Source: Puniceibacterium sp. IMCC21224
GTDB taxonomy: Bacteria > Pseudomonadota > Alphaproteobacteria > Rhodobacterales > Rhodobacteraceae
Reading direction: 5' to 3'
Length of the DNA: 64,000 nt
Assembly (NCBI RefSeq): GCF_001038505.1
Contig: NZ_LDPY01000001.1
Coordinates: 1,984,001 to 2,048,000, forward strand
Shown here: positions 34,654 through 44,008 of the stretch, one piece after another
How the letters are laid out: each line of letters opens with the position of its first letter
How positions within the stretch are numbered: position 1 is the stretch's first letter
The notes under the pieces: model-generated
What the model saw: only the letters and a program-made list of their open reading frames with translations
Databases searched by the model: none
Told to the model about the DNA's origin: nothing
Position numbers and translations under genes: made by a program

Positions 34654-37241
34654 CCCAACTGATCCTCTGGACCACAACGGCGATCATCACGCCTGCGCTG
34701 GCATTCGTCGATCCCGTGTCAGCATTTGTCGCGGGCCTCTCTGGCGCGGTGGCCGGGGCGGTCGGTGGCCTGACGGCTATCGGTTTTACGCTCGGCAACT
34801 TCTTGGGGCAGACGTTGCTTGAAGGGCTGCTGCTGAACCTCGGTCTTGCCTACCTTCTAAGGCCGGAACAGCAAGGCCCGCCGAAAATCGAACGGGCGCA
34901 GGTCAATACCCGGATCGCAGACGCGCCGCGCTACCAGCTTGGCGGATCAGTCAAGGTTGGCGGTGCTGCGGGGTCTTTTGCGGAATACGCTGCGGACGGG
35001 GCATTTTGGTATTCAGTGATCCATGGCGATGCCGAAATGGCTAGCGAGCCGCAATACTATCTTGACGGCATTGAGGTTGAGCTTGCCGATTATGGCCTGA
35101 CCCTCACGACGGACGTTGTGACGGCAAGCACCGAGGATCTTGACCTGTCGTCGGCAACCGCCGTGATTGGTGGCTATACCGTTGAGGCCGATGATCGGGT
35201 GTTGGTGAAAGACCAGACAGACCCGGTGGAAAACGGCATCTATACCGTTTCGTTTGTTGATGACGGGATGGGCGGTGATGACGTGGTTCTGTCCCGCGCG
35301 GCTGACATGGCGGCAGCTCTTGTCGTTGGCCGTGGGTTCGCGGTGGACGTTGACGGGGACGGATCGCCATTCATCGAAAGCAGCGCGCGTTACCACGTCA
35401 CAACCGATGGCGTGACAGTCGGCACCGATGCAATGGCATGGGAAGCGTCCGAATATGAGTCGCTGGAAATCGGCGATGTTATCACCAACAAATTCTGTTT
35501 TACCGAAGACAAAAAGGAATACACCGGCAGCGGCGAAAAGCGTTGCGCGTACCGGGTTTACACTGTCTCGCCTTCATCTGCGCAGGTCTATGGCGATCTG
35601 CCGACCGCGTTCACTGACGCCTTTCCCGATCTGCCAGCGGACTTTCTGTTGGCCGGGGTCTGCTATTCCATCGTCCGGGCGCGCGCGGGAAGTACCGAGG
35701 CCAAGCCGCTGATCTATCGCTGGCGCGGTCTTATCGGGATCGGCGAACCAGCGGTGCAGGTCTACGCTAATTTCACCCGCATGTACGACCCACGCAACGG
35801 CGCGCACGACATAGACGACCCGGACACATGGACGGCGGGCGACGGGAATCCGGTGATCCTCTGGGCATGGTGGCGCACCAACGTCTGGGGCCGCAACCAG
35901 CCTATGACGGCGATCAACTGGACCGAAGTCGCGGCGCGGTCGGACATCTGCGACACGACCGTACTGGACCGCAATGGCGATCCGGTGCCGCTCTATCGCT
36001 GCGGCATCGCAGTACCGGACAATCAGACCCGACAAGAGGCTGAACAGGAAATCCTCAAGACCATGGACGCCTTTGTTGCCTATGACGACGAAGGCAGGGC
36101 CTATGCGATCCCCGGATATTACGAGACACCAACGCTGGAATTCAGCGCGGCTCGGGATATTTTTACGGCCAAAACGCAGACCGTGAACGATGGCGAGCAG
36201 CCGATGGACGGCGTTGTCGTCAATTACCTGTCACCGGGCCACGGCTACACCAAGCAGCCTTGCAGCCCGTGGAATAACCCGGATTTCTACGATGCGGCCC
36301 GTGAGCCGAACTATCAGTTTGTCGATGCGCTCGGCTGCCAGAACCACAATCAGGCCGTGCGTCTGGCCAAGGCAATCGGCGGGCGTGTCCAAGCCGAAAA
36401 CCGCGCGGCGCTCGGCACCACGATCAAGGGGATACTGGCCAAGCGCGAGCGGGCGATTGATCTGGCTTATGACGCGGTGTTCACCGGGCCGCATGAGATT
36501 GTGGGGCCGGTAGAAGAGGACGGCGACGGCATGGCCTGCGCGTTCGCCGTGGTGCCGCTGGCGTCCGACCGGTGGGCCCTGAATGAAGGCGAGGAAGGGG
36601 CGCCACCTGCGCCGACCCCGTCGCTTGATATTGACGACAGCCTCGGCGCGGCCGCGAGCGTGGTGCTTTCGTCCGAGCCGATCACGACCGACAGTGGCTT
36701 GGCCGTCCGCATCCGGGCCACGTTCGCAGCGCCCGCGCGTGAATCCTATGTGTATCGGTTCCGATATGCGCCAGAGGGAACGTACAACTATGAGTATTTC
36801 CTCACCGACATGGACGGGCTTTACGCCTATTCCGCGCTGCTGAACGATGGCGCGACCTACGATGTGCAATGGCAGACCGTGGATGGCGACCGGGCCACAG
36901 CCTACAGCGATATCACGCAAATCACCGCCACGGCCAATGACACCGCCCCGGCTGCGCTGGCGTCTGCGTCTGCGACAGCTGGCGGCGCTGGTGAAATCGA
37001 CACCTCATGGACCACGGCCAACGACGCCAACCAATACGCGGTCAGGATCTACCTGAGCGCAACCGCCGATATCGGCATGGCAACCCTTGCCGCGACCATC
37101 ATCACCCCGGCCAACACGTTCCGCGCCTACACTGAAACCGGCTTGGCGGCTGGCACCTTCTACGTTTGGGCGGTTCCGGTGAATGGATCGCTAGTCGAAG
37201 GCACGCCAAACGGGCCGTTTGGGCCAATCACAGTAACTTAG
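34644..37241 (+). CDS. Phage tail-tip / host-specificity (J-like) protein
   Basis: An 865-residue protein, apparently intact. The start at 34644 has GGGGGG seven bases upstream. Two N-terminal hydrophobic segments (to about residue 75) lead into a tail-tip region (QYYLDGIEVELADYG, then SLEIGDVITNKFCF). Between those two segments sits a roughly 115-residue module (about 152-268) shared with the next gene. The middle (IYRWRGLIGIGEPAVQVYAN to TRMYDPRNGAHD, DPDTWTAGDGNPVILWAWW) matches the phage tip-attachment core. The C-terminal 200 residues are fibronectin-III-like repeats. It would contact the host surface at the tail tip. Confidence 0.75.
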   Translation: MRITQLILWTTTAIITPALAFVDPVSAFVAGLSGAVAGAVGGLTAIGFTLGNFLGQTLLEGLLLNLGLAYLLRPEQQGPPKIERAQVNTRIADAPRYQLGGSVKVGGAAGSFAEYAADGAFWYSVIHGDAEMASEPQYYLDGIEVELADYGLTLTTDVVTASTEDLDLSSATAVIGGYTVEADDRVLVKDQTDPVENGIYTVSFVDDGMGGDDVVLSRAADMAAALVVGRGFAVDVDGDGSPFIESSARYHVTTDGVTVGTDAMAWEASEYESLEIGDVITNKFCFTEDKKEYTGSGEKRCAYRVYTVSPSSAQVYGDLPTAFTDAFPDLPADFLLAGVCYSIVRARAGSTEAKPLIYRWRGLIGIGEPAVQVYANFTRMYDPRNGAHDIDDPDTWTAGDGNPVILWAWWRTNVWGRNQPMTAINWTEVAARSDICDTTVLDRNGDPVPLYRCGIAVPDNQTRQEAEQEILKTMDAFVAYDDEGRAYAIPGYYETPTLEFSAARDIFTAKTQTVNDGEQPMDGVVVNYLSPGHGYTKQPCSPWNNPDFYDAAREPNYQFVDALGCQNHNQAVRLAKAIGGRVQAENRAALGTTIKGILAKRERAIDLAYDAVFTGPHEIVGPVEEDGDGMACAFAVVPLASDRWALNEGEEGAPPAPTPSLDIDDSLGAAASVVLSSEPITTDSGLAVRIRATFAAPARESYVYRFRYAPEGTYNYEYFLTDMDGLYAYSALLNDGATYDVQWQTVDGDRATAYSDITQITATANDTAPAALASASATAGGAGEIDTSWTTANDANQYAVRIYLSATADIGMATLAATIITPANTFRAYTETGLAAGTFYVWAVPVNGSLVEGTPNGPFGPITVT

Positions 37242-37257
37242 TGTCATCGAGGTACGC

Positions 37258-38175
37258 ATGACCCTGAGCAAGCCAATCCAGACCGTCGTCCAGGGCAACC
37301 CGGTTGCGGCGAACCATCAGCCGGTCCCGAGCGAAATGACCGTCCTGTTGACGGAAATGCACGCGGAAACTCTGGCGCTGTCAGCACGTGACGGGACCGC
37401 GCCGAATCCGAAATCAGCGGTTGTCGCAGCCACCACAGCCAACGTCGCGCTGACGGGGGCCTATACTGTCGACGGCGTGACCGTGACAAATGGTCAGCGG
37501 TATCTGGCAAAGGATCAGACAGATCCGGCGGAAAATGGCATTTACACCTACAATAGTGCCGGGGCGCATACTCGGGCAACGGATCTCGACGCGGATGCTG
37601 AGGTGGACTTCGCCAGCACGCTGGCCGTTGGCGGGTCTGCGCATGGCGGGCAGGTCTGGCAAACCACGGCAAGCGGCATCACTCTGGGGACCGATCCAAT
37701 GGTGTGGGTCTTGGTGCAGAGCGGCGTCACCCCGGACGACCTTGGCCTAGCGACGGTCGCGACATCTGGCGACTATGACGACCTGACCAACAATCCGACG
37801 CTCGGGACGGCGGCGGCAACCGATGCCGACGCTTATGCCACGTCAGAGCAAGGGACGCTTGCCGACAGCGCGAAGAGTTCCTGTGGGACGGCCACGCATC
37901 GGCGGATGCTCTTTCTTCACTGCAAAAGGATACCGGCGGAATGGAAATGTTGCCGCGTGGCGCTGCGCTTGGTGGGTGCTGATGGTCAGATACTCCGCAA
38001 TCTGGTCTGGAACCGGGAATATGAGACCTTCCTTTGGGAGGATCACGCATCGACTGCCGAGGTGTCCACGCTGTCCAAGGATAGTCCTGTCGGTTCACAT
38101 GACGTCCGCCGCTTCTGTATGACTTCAATGGCACGCGCGACGTTTCAGGCCATGGGCGCTGGTGTAAACGTCTGA
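37258..38175 (+). CDS. Phage tail-fibre-like protein, chimeric 3' part
   Basis: A 305-residue frame starting 16 bases after the tip protein. Residues about 54-154 hold the same module as the tip protein (YLAKDQTDPAENGIYTY here, VLVKDQTDPVENGIYTV there), followed by a DDLTNNPTLGTAAATDADAY stalk repeat. From about residue 205 the sequence becomes unrelated to a fibre. It contains ETFLWEDHASTAEV, and a diverged copy of this motif (EEFLWDGHASADAL) is readable just upstream in another frame. The end is therefore probably a recombination junction with frameshifts. Confidence 0.55.
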   Translation: MTLSKPIQTVVQGNPVAANHQPVPSEMTVLLTEMHAETLALSARDGTAPNPKSAVVAATTANVALTGAYTVDGVTVTNGQRYLAKDQTDPAENGIYTYNSAGAHTRATDLDADAEVDFASTLAVGGSAHGGQVWQTTASGITLGTDPMVWVLVQSGVTPDDLGLATVATSGDYDDLTNNPTLGTAAATDADAYATSEQGTLADSAKSSCGTATHRRMLFLHCKRIPAEWKCCRVALRLVGADGQILRNLVWNREYETFLWEDHASTAEVSTLSKDSPVGSHDVRRFCMTSMARATFQAMGAGVNV

Positions 38176-38220
38176 ATGAGAAGGATTCGTGTTGTGAAAC
38201 CAAGTAGTTACCCTGATCGC

Positions 38221-38383
38221 ATGATCAAGCCGCGTCCCGCCCGCTACCGCGCCACCAATTGGTTCAGCTACCGCGCATCGCAGCGAAAGATCCTGATCGC
38301 CAGACCGCCGAAATCACTTCCGCATCGCACTCATGACCCGCTTCAATGCCCTCGGCATCGCCGATATCGCCCCAGTGGGCTAA
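38221..38383 (+). pseudogene. IS5-family transposase remnant with internal deletion
   Basis: The N-terminus IKPRPARYRATNWFSYRAS is the usual IS5-type opening. It is joined within 50 bases to a C-terminal end in another frame: DPDRQTAEIT and then RIALMTRFNALGIADIAPVG with a stop at 38381, the usual IS5 transposase end. The whole catalytic middle is gone. Confidence 0.6.
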
Positions 38384-38587
38384 GGGCAACTCATGCCGCA
38401 GGCGCTCGTGCTGCAGCAAGGTTCCATCGATGGTAGAACGCGCGCCGACAACCTCATTGCCGCGAGGCTCCGCCAGGTTTTTAGCCAAAACATGCTGGCC
38501 GGTTCTGAAGGTCACGTCTGCTGCTCTGGGTGTCGCGCGCAGCGCAGTCGCTCATTTTTCGACCACCGAGTCTGGCCATGGCAGATG
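38384..38587. other. Unassigned 204 bp between IS5 remnant and tyrS
   Basis: No start with a ribosome site, hairpin terminator or tRNA piece is visible. Minus-strand frames here show no family. It probably holds the end of the IS remnant and the island border. No copy of the tRNA-Leu 3' end (ACCTTGGGTACCA) is present, so a right attachment site was not found. Confidence 0.4.
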
Positions 38588-39841
38588 CTACAGGGCCAGT
38601 TTGACCAGCGCATGCCGCTTCTTACCGGCGCTGAGTTTGACTGGGGCGCTTAGCGCGTCGGTATCCAGCATCATCGCCGGATCATCGAGCAAAGTATCGT
38701 CGATCCGGGCGCCGTTTTCGGCAATCAGGCGCTTGGCGTCCTTGCCGGATTTGGCAAGGCCGGCACGCACCAGAACCTGGATGATCGAAATGCCATCCAG
38801 AACCTCGTCCGGCGACAGCTCTAGCGTGGGCAGATCGTCACCGACGCCGCCCTTTTCAAACACCTCACGCGCCGTCTCTTGGGCTGTGGCTGCGGCATCA
38901 GCACCGTGACAAAGCGTCGTCACCGCGTTGGCCAGAATGATCTTGGCGGCATTGATTTCTGCGCCCTCAAGCGCGCCCAGACGGTCACACTCCTCAACCG
39001 GGATTTCGGTGTAGAGCTTGAGGAACCGGCCAACGTCGGCATCATTGGTGTTGCGCCAGAACTGCCAGAACTCGTAGGGGCTCAGCATGTCGGCATTCAG
39101 CCACATCGCGCCACCTTGGCTCTTGCCCATTTTGCGCCCGTCCGAAGTGGTCAGAAGTGGCGAGGTCAGGCCAAAGATCTGCTGGTCCAGCACCCGACGG
39201 GTCAGGTCGATGCCGTTGACGATATTGCCCCACTGATCCGAGCCACCCATCTGCAACACGCAGCCGTAGCGGCGATTCAATTCAAGAAAATCATAGGCTT
39301 GTAAGATCATGTAGTTAAATTCGAGAAAGCTGAGCGACTGTTCCCGGTCGAGCCGGGATTTCACGGATTCAAAGCTCAGCATTCGGTTGACGCTGAAATG
39401 CCGACCGATGTCGCGCAGGAAATCAAGGTAGTTTAGCCCGTCGAGCCATTCGGCGTTGTTCAGCATCAGGGCATCTGTCGGCCCATCGCCATAGGTCAGG
39501 TACTTGGCAAAAACCTGCTGCATACCGGTGATGTTGGCATCGATCTGGTCCGGCGTCAGCAGCGGACGCTCATCTGCACGGAACGATGGATCGCCCACCT
39601 TTGTTGTGCCACCGCCCATCAGGGTGATCGGCTGATGTCCGGTCTTTTGCAGCCAACGCAGCATCATGATGTTGAGCAGATGGCCCACATGCAGCGAACT
39701 GGCGGTGGCGTCATAGCCGATATAGGTGGTGACCACGCCTTGGCTCAGCGCATCATCAAGGCCCTGATAATCGGTGCAGTCAGCCAGAAAGCCGCGTTCC
39801 ATCATGACATGCATGAAGTCCGATTTGGGATGGTAGGTCAT
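38588..39841 (-). CDS. tyrS: Tyrosyl-tRNA synthetase
   Basis: A 417-residue class I synthetase charging tRNA-Tyr. The start [13 protein letters not shown] is chosen from homology, with GGGGACAG upstream; a longer frame runs into the repeat element. [19 protein letters not shown] contains the HIGH-type [14 protein letters not shown] is the KMSKS-type loop. The C-terminal 65 residues are an S4 RNA-binding domain ([20 protein letters not shown]). Length is normal, about 415-420 residues. Confidence 0.97.
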   Translation of the reverse strand: MTYHPKSDFMHVMMERGFLADCTDYQGLDDALSQGVVTTYIGYDATASSLHVGHLLNIMMLRWLQKTGHQPITLMGGGTTKVGDPSFRADERPLLTPDQIDANITGMQQVFAKYLTYGDGPTDALMLNNAEWLDGLNYLDFLRDIGRHFSVNRMLSFESVKSRLDREQSLSFLEFNYMILQAYDFLELNRRYGCVLQMGGSDQWGNIVNGIDLTRRVLDQQIFGLTSPLLTTSDGRKMGKSQGGAMWLNADMLSPYEFWQFWRNTNDADVGRFLKLYTEIPVEECDRLGALEGAEINAAKIILANAVTTLCHGADAAATAQETAREVFEKGGVGDDLPTLELSPDEVLDGISIIQVLVRAGLAKSGKDAKRLIAENGARIDDTLLDDPAMMLDTDALSAPVKLSAGKKRHALVKLAL

Positions 39842-39876
39842 GGTCTGTCCCCTATAAGATCGCGGCCATCTATAGA

Positions 39877-39979
39877 GCGCGTTCCGAAAAGTGGGAACCG
39901 GTTTTCGGATCAAAACGCGCGAAGTCGAACGAAAGCGCGTTCCGAAAAGTGGGAACCGGTTCTCGGATCAAAACATGCG
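39877..39979 (+). repeat. Two copies of a 45-bp palindromic intergenic repeat
   Basis: Units at 39877-39921 and 39935-39979, 13 bases apart. They are nearly identical: GCGCGTTCCGAAAAGTGGGA, then ACCGGTT(T/C)TCGGATCAAAAC. TCCGAAAA and TTTTCGGA form a dyad with ACCGGTT between. This is a widespread alphaproteobacterial intergenic element type. It lies in the divergent tyrS-anmK gap. Confidence 0.85.
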
Positions 39980-40014
39980 ACCAGCAACGTGTCGCAACCG
40001 CAGAGGAACAGAGC

Positions 40015-41106
40015 ATGTTGGGCAAAGATCCGGTCTGGGCGCTTGGGGCGATGTCGGGCACCTCTCTTGACGGGGTGGACGCGGCGATGCTGCGCACTGA
40101 CGGCGAGTCGATCTTTGAATTTGGACCGCACGCCTACCGTCTATATACGCCCGACGAACAAGCGGTTCTGCGCGCCGCGCTGGGGCGCTGGCCGGGGCCA
40201 GGGCTAGAGAACGCATTGCGGGTGGTGCAGAGCGCCCATACCGAGGTTCTGCGCGGGTTCGACGCGGCTGAACTGGTCGGGTTTCACGGTCAGACTCTGG
40301 CCCACGATCCGCACGGGCGCGGCACGCATCAACTGGGCGATGGCACTGCGCTGGCACATGCGTTGGGGCTGCCGGTGGTGTGGGATTTCCGATCGTCTGA
40401 TGTGCAGTTGGGCGGAGAGGGGGCGCCGCTGGCGCCGTTCTACCATTTCGCCTGTGCGCGCTGGATCGGAGCGACGCGGCCGCTTGCCTTTCTGAACCTC
40501 GGCGGGGTCGGCAATCTGACGTGGATTGATCCGTCATATGCCAGACCCGAGGTGGATGGCGCTCTGCTGGCCTTTGACACTGGCCCTGCTAATGCACCGA
40601 TCAACGATCTGATGACGCTGCGACGGGGGCTGGACTGCGACCGCGACGGGGCGCTGGCTGCGACCGGGCAGGTCGTGGATGGCGCGCTTGAGCTGTTCCT
40701 CGACGAAGGATATTTCCTCAAGATGCCGCCAAAATCGCTCGACCGGGATGATTTCGGGCTGATGCTGGATTTGGTACGCGAACTGGATGATGCCGATGCT
40801 GCCGCGACCATGACAGCGATGGCCGCCGCTGCGGTGATGCGCGGGATCGAGCATTGCCCGGAACCGCCCGAACGATTGCTGGTGTGCGGTGGTGGGCGGC
40901 ACAATCCAGTGATGATGGCGATGCTGGCGGCTGGTCTCGATATGCCCGTCGAACCGGTCGAGGCGGTGGGCCTGAACGGCGACATGCTCGAGGCGCAGGC
41001 CTTTGCCTATCTCGCAGTGCGGGTTGCGCGGGGGTTGCCGACGTCATGCCCGTCGACCACAGGTGTTCGTGCGGCGGTCGGGGGCGGAGAGATCAGCCGC
41101 CCCTGA
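40015..41106 (+). CDS. anmK: Anhydro-N-acetylmuramic acid kinase
   Basis: A 363-residue sugar kinase that phosphorylates and opens anhydro-MurNAc in cell-wall recycling. [16 protein letters not shown] is the ATP-binding opening; [27 protein letters not shown] sequence (HGQT, then QLGDG) and [11 protein letters not shown] are family motifs; [11 protein letters not shown] and [15 protein letters not shown] lie near the C-terminus. The start is chosen where homology begins, past the repeats. Confidence 0.95.
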   Translation: MLGKDPVWALGAMSGTSLDGVDAAMLRTDGESIFEFGPHAYRLYTPDEQAVLRAALGRWPGPGLENALRVVQSAHTEVLRGFDAAELVGFHGQTLAHDPHGRGTHQLGDGTALAHALGLPVVWDFRSSDVQLGGEGAPLAPFYHFACARWIGATRPLAFLNLGGVGNLTWIDPSYARPEVDGALLAFDTGPANAPINDLMTLRRGLDCDRDGALAATGQVVDGALELFLDEGYFLKMPPKSLDRDDFGLMLDLVRELDDADAAATMTAMAAAAVMRGIEHCPEPPERLLVCGGGRHNPVMMAMLAAGLDMPVEPVEAVGLNGDMLEAQAFAYLAVRVARGLPTSCPSTTGVRAAVGGGEISRP

Positions 41107-41109
41107 GCT

Positions 41110-42117
41110 TTAGCCGCCAGTATGGCTCATGTGGCGTGACACGCGGCCATCGACGTTTTGGCGGGAATAATCGAAATCATGCCCTTTGGGTTTATGCGAG
41201 ATCGCGTCGCGAATGGCCTGCTCTAGCGGCGCGTCATTGACCGGGTGATTTCGCAGGGCGGACCGCAGATCGGCGTTATCCTCTTGTCCGAGGCACATGA
41301 ACAGCTCACCAGTGCAAGTCAGGCGTACCCGATTGCAGCTTTCGCAGAAGTTATGCGTGAGCGGGGTGATAAAGCCGATCTTTTGCCCGGTCTCTTCGAT
41401 CCGCACGTAGCGCGCCGGGCCACCCGAGCTTTCGGGTAGGTCGGTCAGCCTGTAATGCTGGCCCAGAGTGTTGCGCAGTTCGGAAAGTTTCCAGTACTGG
41501 CCCAGGCGATCCTCGTTGCCGATGTCGCCCATGGGCATGACTTCGATCCAGGTCAAATCCATATCGCGGGACGCGCACCATTCGGCCAGCGTCAGCAGCT
41601 CATCCTCGTTGAAGCCTTTCAGCGCCACGGTGTTGATTTTGACCCGCAGCCCGGCCTTTTGCGCCGCGTCGATGCCACGTAGAACCTGCGGCAAACGCCC
41701 CCAGCGGGTGATATCTGCGAACTTCTTTTCATCCAGCGTATCGAGCGAGATGTTCACCCGCCGCACACCGGCATCAAAAAGATCCGCAGCAAAGCGTTCG
41801 AGCTGTGATCCGTTGGTGGTCAACGTCAGCTCTTTCAGCGCGCCACTGTCGAGATGCCGGGTCATTGCGCGAAAGAACGTCATGATATCGCGCCGAACCA
41901 GCGGTTCACCGCCGGTGATGCGCAGCTTTTCGACACCAAGTCCGACGAAGGTTGAACACATGCGGTCCAGCTCTTCGAGGGTCAGCAGCTCTTTCTTGGG
42001 CAGAAAGGTCATGTTTTCCGACATGCAGTAGACGCAGCGAAAATCGCAGCGGTCGGTGACCGACACACGCAAGTACGAGATTGGACGCAGGAAGGGGTCT
42101 ATCAATGGGGCTGTCAT
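41110..42117 (-). CDS. moaA: GTP 3',8-cyclase MoaA
   Basis: A 335-residue radical-SAM enzyme for the first step of molybdenum cofactor synthesis. The radical-SAM cluster motif is CDFRCVYC (Cys-x3-Cys-x2-Cys). The second cluster is [18 protein letters not shown]. The C-terminal SHTGG ends with the Gly-Gly pair needed for activity. It also has [14 protein letters not shown]. Length is normal. No other moa genes are adjacent. Confidence 0.97.
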   Translation of the reverse strand: MTAPLIDPFLRPISYLRVSVTDRCDFRCVYCMSENMTFLPKKELLTLEELDRMCSTFVGLGVEKLRITGGEPLVRRDIMTFFRAMTRHLDSGALKELTLTTNGSQLERFAADLFDAGVRRVNISLDTLDEKKFADITRWGRLPQVLRGIDAAQKAGLRVKINTVALKGFNEDELLTLAEWCASRDMDLTWIEVMPMGDIGNEDRLGQYWKLSELRNTLGQHYRLTDLPESSGGPARYVRIEETGQKIGFITPLTHNFCESCNRVRLTCTGELFMCLGQEDNADLRSALRNHPVNDAPLEQAIRDAISHKPKGHDFDYSRQNVDGRVSRHMSHTGG

Positions 42118-42200
42118 GACCGTACCCTAGTATTGCGCGCACGAATGGGCAAGTATGCCTACGATGTTGTGAGGCAGGACAAAAGTCTGAGGGTCGGGTG

Positions 42201-42692
42201 ATGAGAATTTGTATTCCAATGGGTCTGGCGTTGGTTCTAAGCGGTTGCAGCAGTGGTTTTTTTTCCAAAGATGCGCCCGAGGTCGTAGCGTCACAACCTG
42301 CGCCTGAAAATCTGGCGGCTGCACCCGTTGCGCCTGCCCGTACCCCGCCGCCGCAGGCCCGCACTGCGGCGCAGTTTGATGTGACGACGCAAGAAGAGCG
42401 CAAAACCGCCGCTGCGGCCTCCGCCAATCCGGGTGGCGAATCTGCGCTGGGGGATACCGTGGCCTCGCTCGGGGATCCGTCGCGTGCGGGATTCTGGCTG
42501 GAAACGCCGTTGATTTCGACGCCGACCAAGGGACGTGTGCTGTACCCGGGGTCGGGAAAGTCGGCGCAAGTCGATCTGATTCCGATCGAGGGCCCCGCGA
42601 CAGCCGGCAGCCGGTTGTCTCTTTCGGCAATGCGGCTGATTGAGGCGCCATTGACGGATCTGCCGGTGATCAAAGTGTTTACTGCAGGGTGA
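42201..42692 (+). CDS. Conserved lipoprotein of Rhodobacteraceae
   Basis: A 163-residue lipoprotein. A signal peptide ends at the lipobox LVLSGC (Cys near residue 17). A low-complexity Ala/Pro linker leads to a C-terminal domain with TVASLGDPSRAGFWLETPLI, IPIEGPATAGSRLSLSAMRL and LTDLPVIKVF. Relatives are often mislabelled D-galactarate dehydratase; no such motif is present. The GTG at 42198 could also start it, but GAGGG fits ATG 42201. Function unknown. Confidence 0.75.
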   Translation: MRICIPMGLALVLSGCSSGFFSKDAPEVVASQPAPENLAAAPVAPARTPPPQARTAAQFDVTTQEERKTAAAASANPGGESALGDTVASLGDPSRAGFWLETPLISTPTKGRVLYPGSGKSAQVDLIPIEGPATAGSRLSLSAMRLIEAPLTDLPVIKVFTAG

Positions 42693-42754
42693 CCGGCCGT
42701 TGTGGTTTTGTGTGGCGTCTGCTGGATTTGCGTATTTTTGAAGAGAAGAAGCGC

Positions 42755-43441
42755 TTAGGGCTGTTCCAGATAGCGGGCGGCTTCGCGCCGGGCAAAGGGC
42801 TTCATGTCGGCACCATGTGAGGCGAGGAAGCTACGGGTGCGCTCTGGATCATGTTTGGACAGATCGCGCAGCCACCAGGCGATGGCCTTTTGGATGAACC
42901 AGGTGCTATCCTCGATGTAGGTCGCCGCCCAGCCTAAAATGCGGTCGCGGGCGGCAAGCTCTTGTTGTGATGGGAAATTCTGCTTGGTCCAGGGCAAGGT
43001 TATGACCAGTGCCGCGCGTCGCGTCCACATATGCGGGCTTTGTGTCCAGGATTCGATCACGTCCAGCCGCACGGGGTCGGCGGTGAGGCGGCGTTGCCCC
43101 GCCATGCAGGCGTGATCCGCAATAGCCCAGCTGTCGAAATCCGGCACCCACGATTGGAACAGATCCCAGACCGGGCGATCATCCGGGCGGATCCGAGCCT
43201 GCGTCAGCAGCTTGGCCGCAGTCAGCCGCGCCTCGAATATATCGCTGTCCCAGAGGGCTTGGGCCAGGCTGACTCTCTGGTCAAGATCAAGCGTTTGCCG
43301 CCAATCCTGCGACATAGCGTTGATCGCGGGGTTGGGCACACCCAGATAGGCGCGAGGTGTCTTGTGATAGGCGGCCATCTGTTCGGCCCGTCCTGGTTCA
43401 GCCTGTGCCCGCAATGCGGCCAGCGCGTCGTCCAGCGTCAT
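42755..43441 (-). CDS. DNA alkylation repair protein (AlkD-like HEAT repeats)
   Basis: A 228-residue all-helical protein of the AlkD/AlkC group, DNA glycosylases that remove bulky or cationic alkylated bases without base flipping. It has AYHKTPRAYLGVPNP, FDSWAIADHAC, and MWTRRAALVITLPW followed by WFIQKAIAWWLRDLSKHDP, which contain the Trp/Asp/Arg residues lining the DNA-binding concave face. Four-base overlap with the PNPOx-like gene. Confidence 0.88.
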   Translation of the reverse strand: MTLDDALAALRAQAEPGRAEQMAAYHKTPRAYLGVPNPAINAMSQDWRQTLDLDQRVSLAQALWDSDIFEARLTAAKLLTQARIRPDDRPVWDLFQSWVPDFDSWAIADHACMAGQRRLTADPVRLDVIESWTQSPHMWTRRAALVITLPWTKQNFPSQQELAARDRILGWAATYIEDSTWFIQKAIAWWLRDLSKHDPERTRSFLASHGADMKPFARREAARYLEQP

Positions 43442-43989
43442 GTGAGATTGCTCTCGATTCCGGTCGGAAACCCATCAATGGTCGAATGATTGCGCTCGGC
43501 CCAGTAGATGCGCACCCCATCCGGTCCTTTGTCGTCGGCCCATTTTTTCAACGTCTCACGTGGGGCATCCAGTGACATAAGTGGCACGGCGTAGCCGCAT
43601 GAGGATTGCACCATTTCCACCGTCACATCATAGATTTGCCGCGCGCCCAGCGGATCCCGGAACAGAGTTACAAGGTCGGCGAAGTCACTATGATCGCGGT
43701 GCAGCACACGGGCGGTGCCATAGCAGCGCAGGATGATTGGACGTTTGGCAAAGCTGCACCACATCAGGGTCATGCGTGGATCGCGCACCACATGGGCGGC
43801 GGTCTCATTGCCGGAGCCAGTAAAGTTCAGCCACACGATCCGGTTCGGGCCCAGAACCCGGAGCGAATCCATCCCCTTGGGCGAGACGTTGATGCGTCCC
43901 TCGGGGGCTGCCGATCCGGTAAAGAACATCGGTTGCGCGGCGATAAAGCTGCGGTGATCGTCCGAGATGCTGTCGAATTGCTTTCCCAT
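43438..43989 (-). CDS. Pyridoxamine 5'-phosphate oxidase-like flavin/split-barrel protein
   Basis: A 183-residue FMN-binding split-barrel protein. Starts MGKQFDSISDDHRSFI, with AAGGAG eight bases upstream. RINVSPKGMDSLRVLGPNRI and NFTGSGNETAAHV are the substrate- and FMN-side motifs. CGYAVPLMSL and a C-terminal WAERNHSTIDGFPTGI follow. It belongs to the PNPOx-like superfamily, but the exact flavin chemistry is unknown. Sits 20 bases after glmS in the same operon. Confidence 0.85.
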   Translation of the reverse strand: MGKQFDSISDDHRSFIAAQPMFFTGSAAPEGRINVSPKGMDSLRVLGPNRIVWLNFTGSGNETAAHVVRDPRMTLMWCSFAKRPIILRCYGTARVLHRDHSDFADLVTLFRDPLGARQIYDVTVEMVQSSCGYAVPLMSLDAPRETLKKWADDKGPDGVRIYWAERNHSTIDGFPTGIESNLT

Positions 43990-44008
43990 ACCTTGACTCC
44001 TTGCGAGA

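Noticed and set aside
38264..38515. An 83-codon minus-strand frame in the island
   Set aside because: It overlaps the IS5 remnant, has no ribosome site and matches nothing I recognise.
38384..38600. Search for a right attachment site matching the tRNA-Leu 3' end
   Set aside because: No ACCTTGGGTACCA or close variant was found before tyrS.
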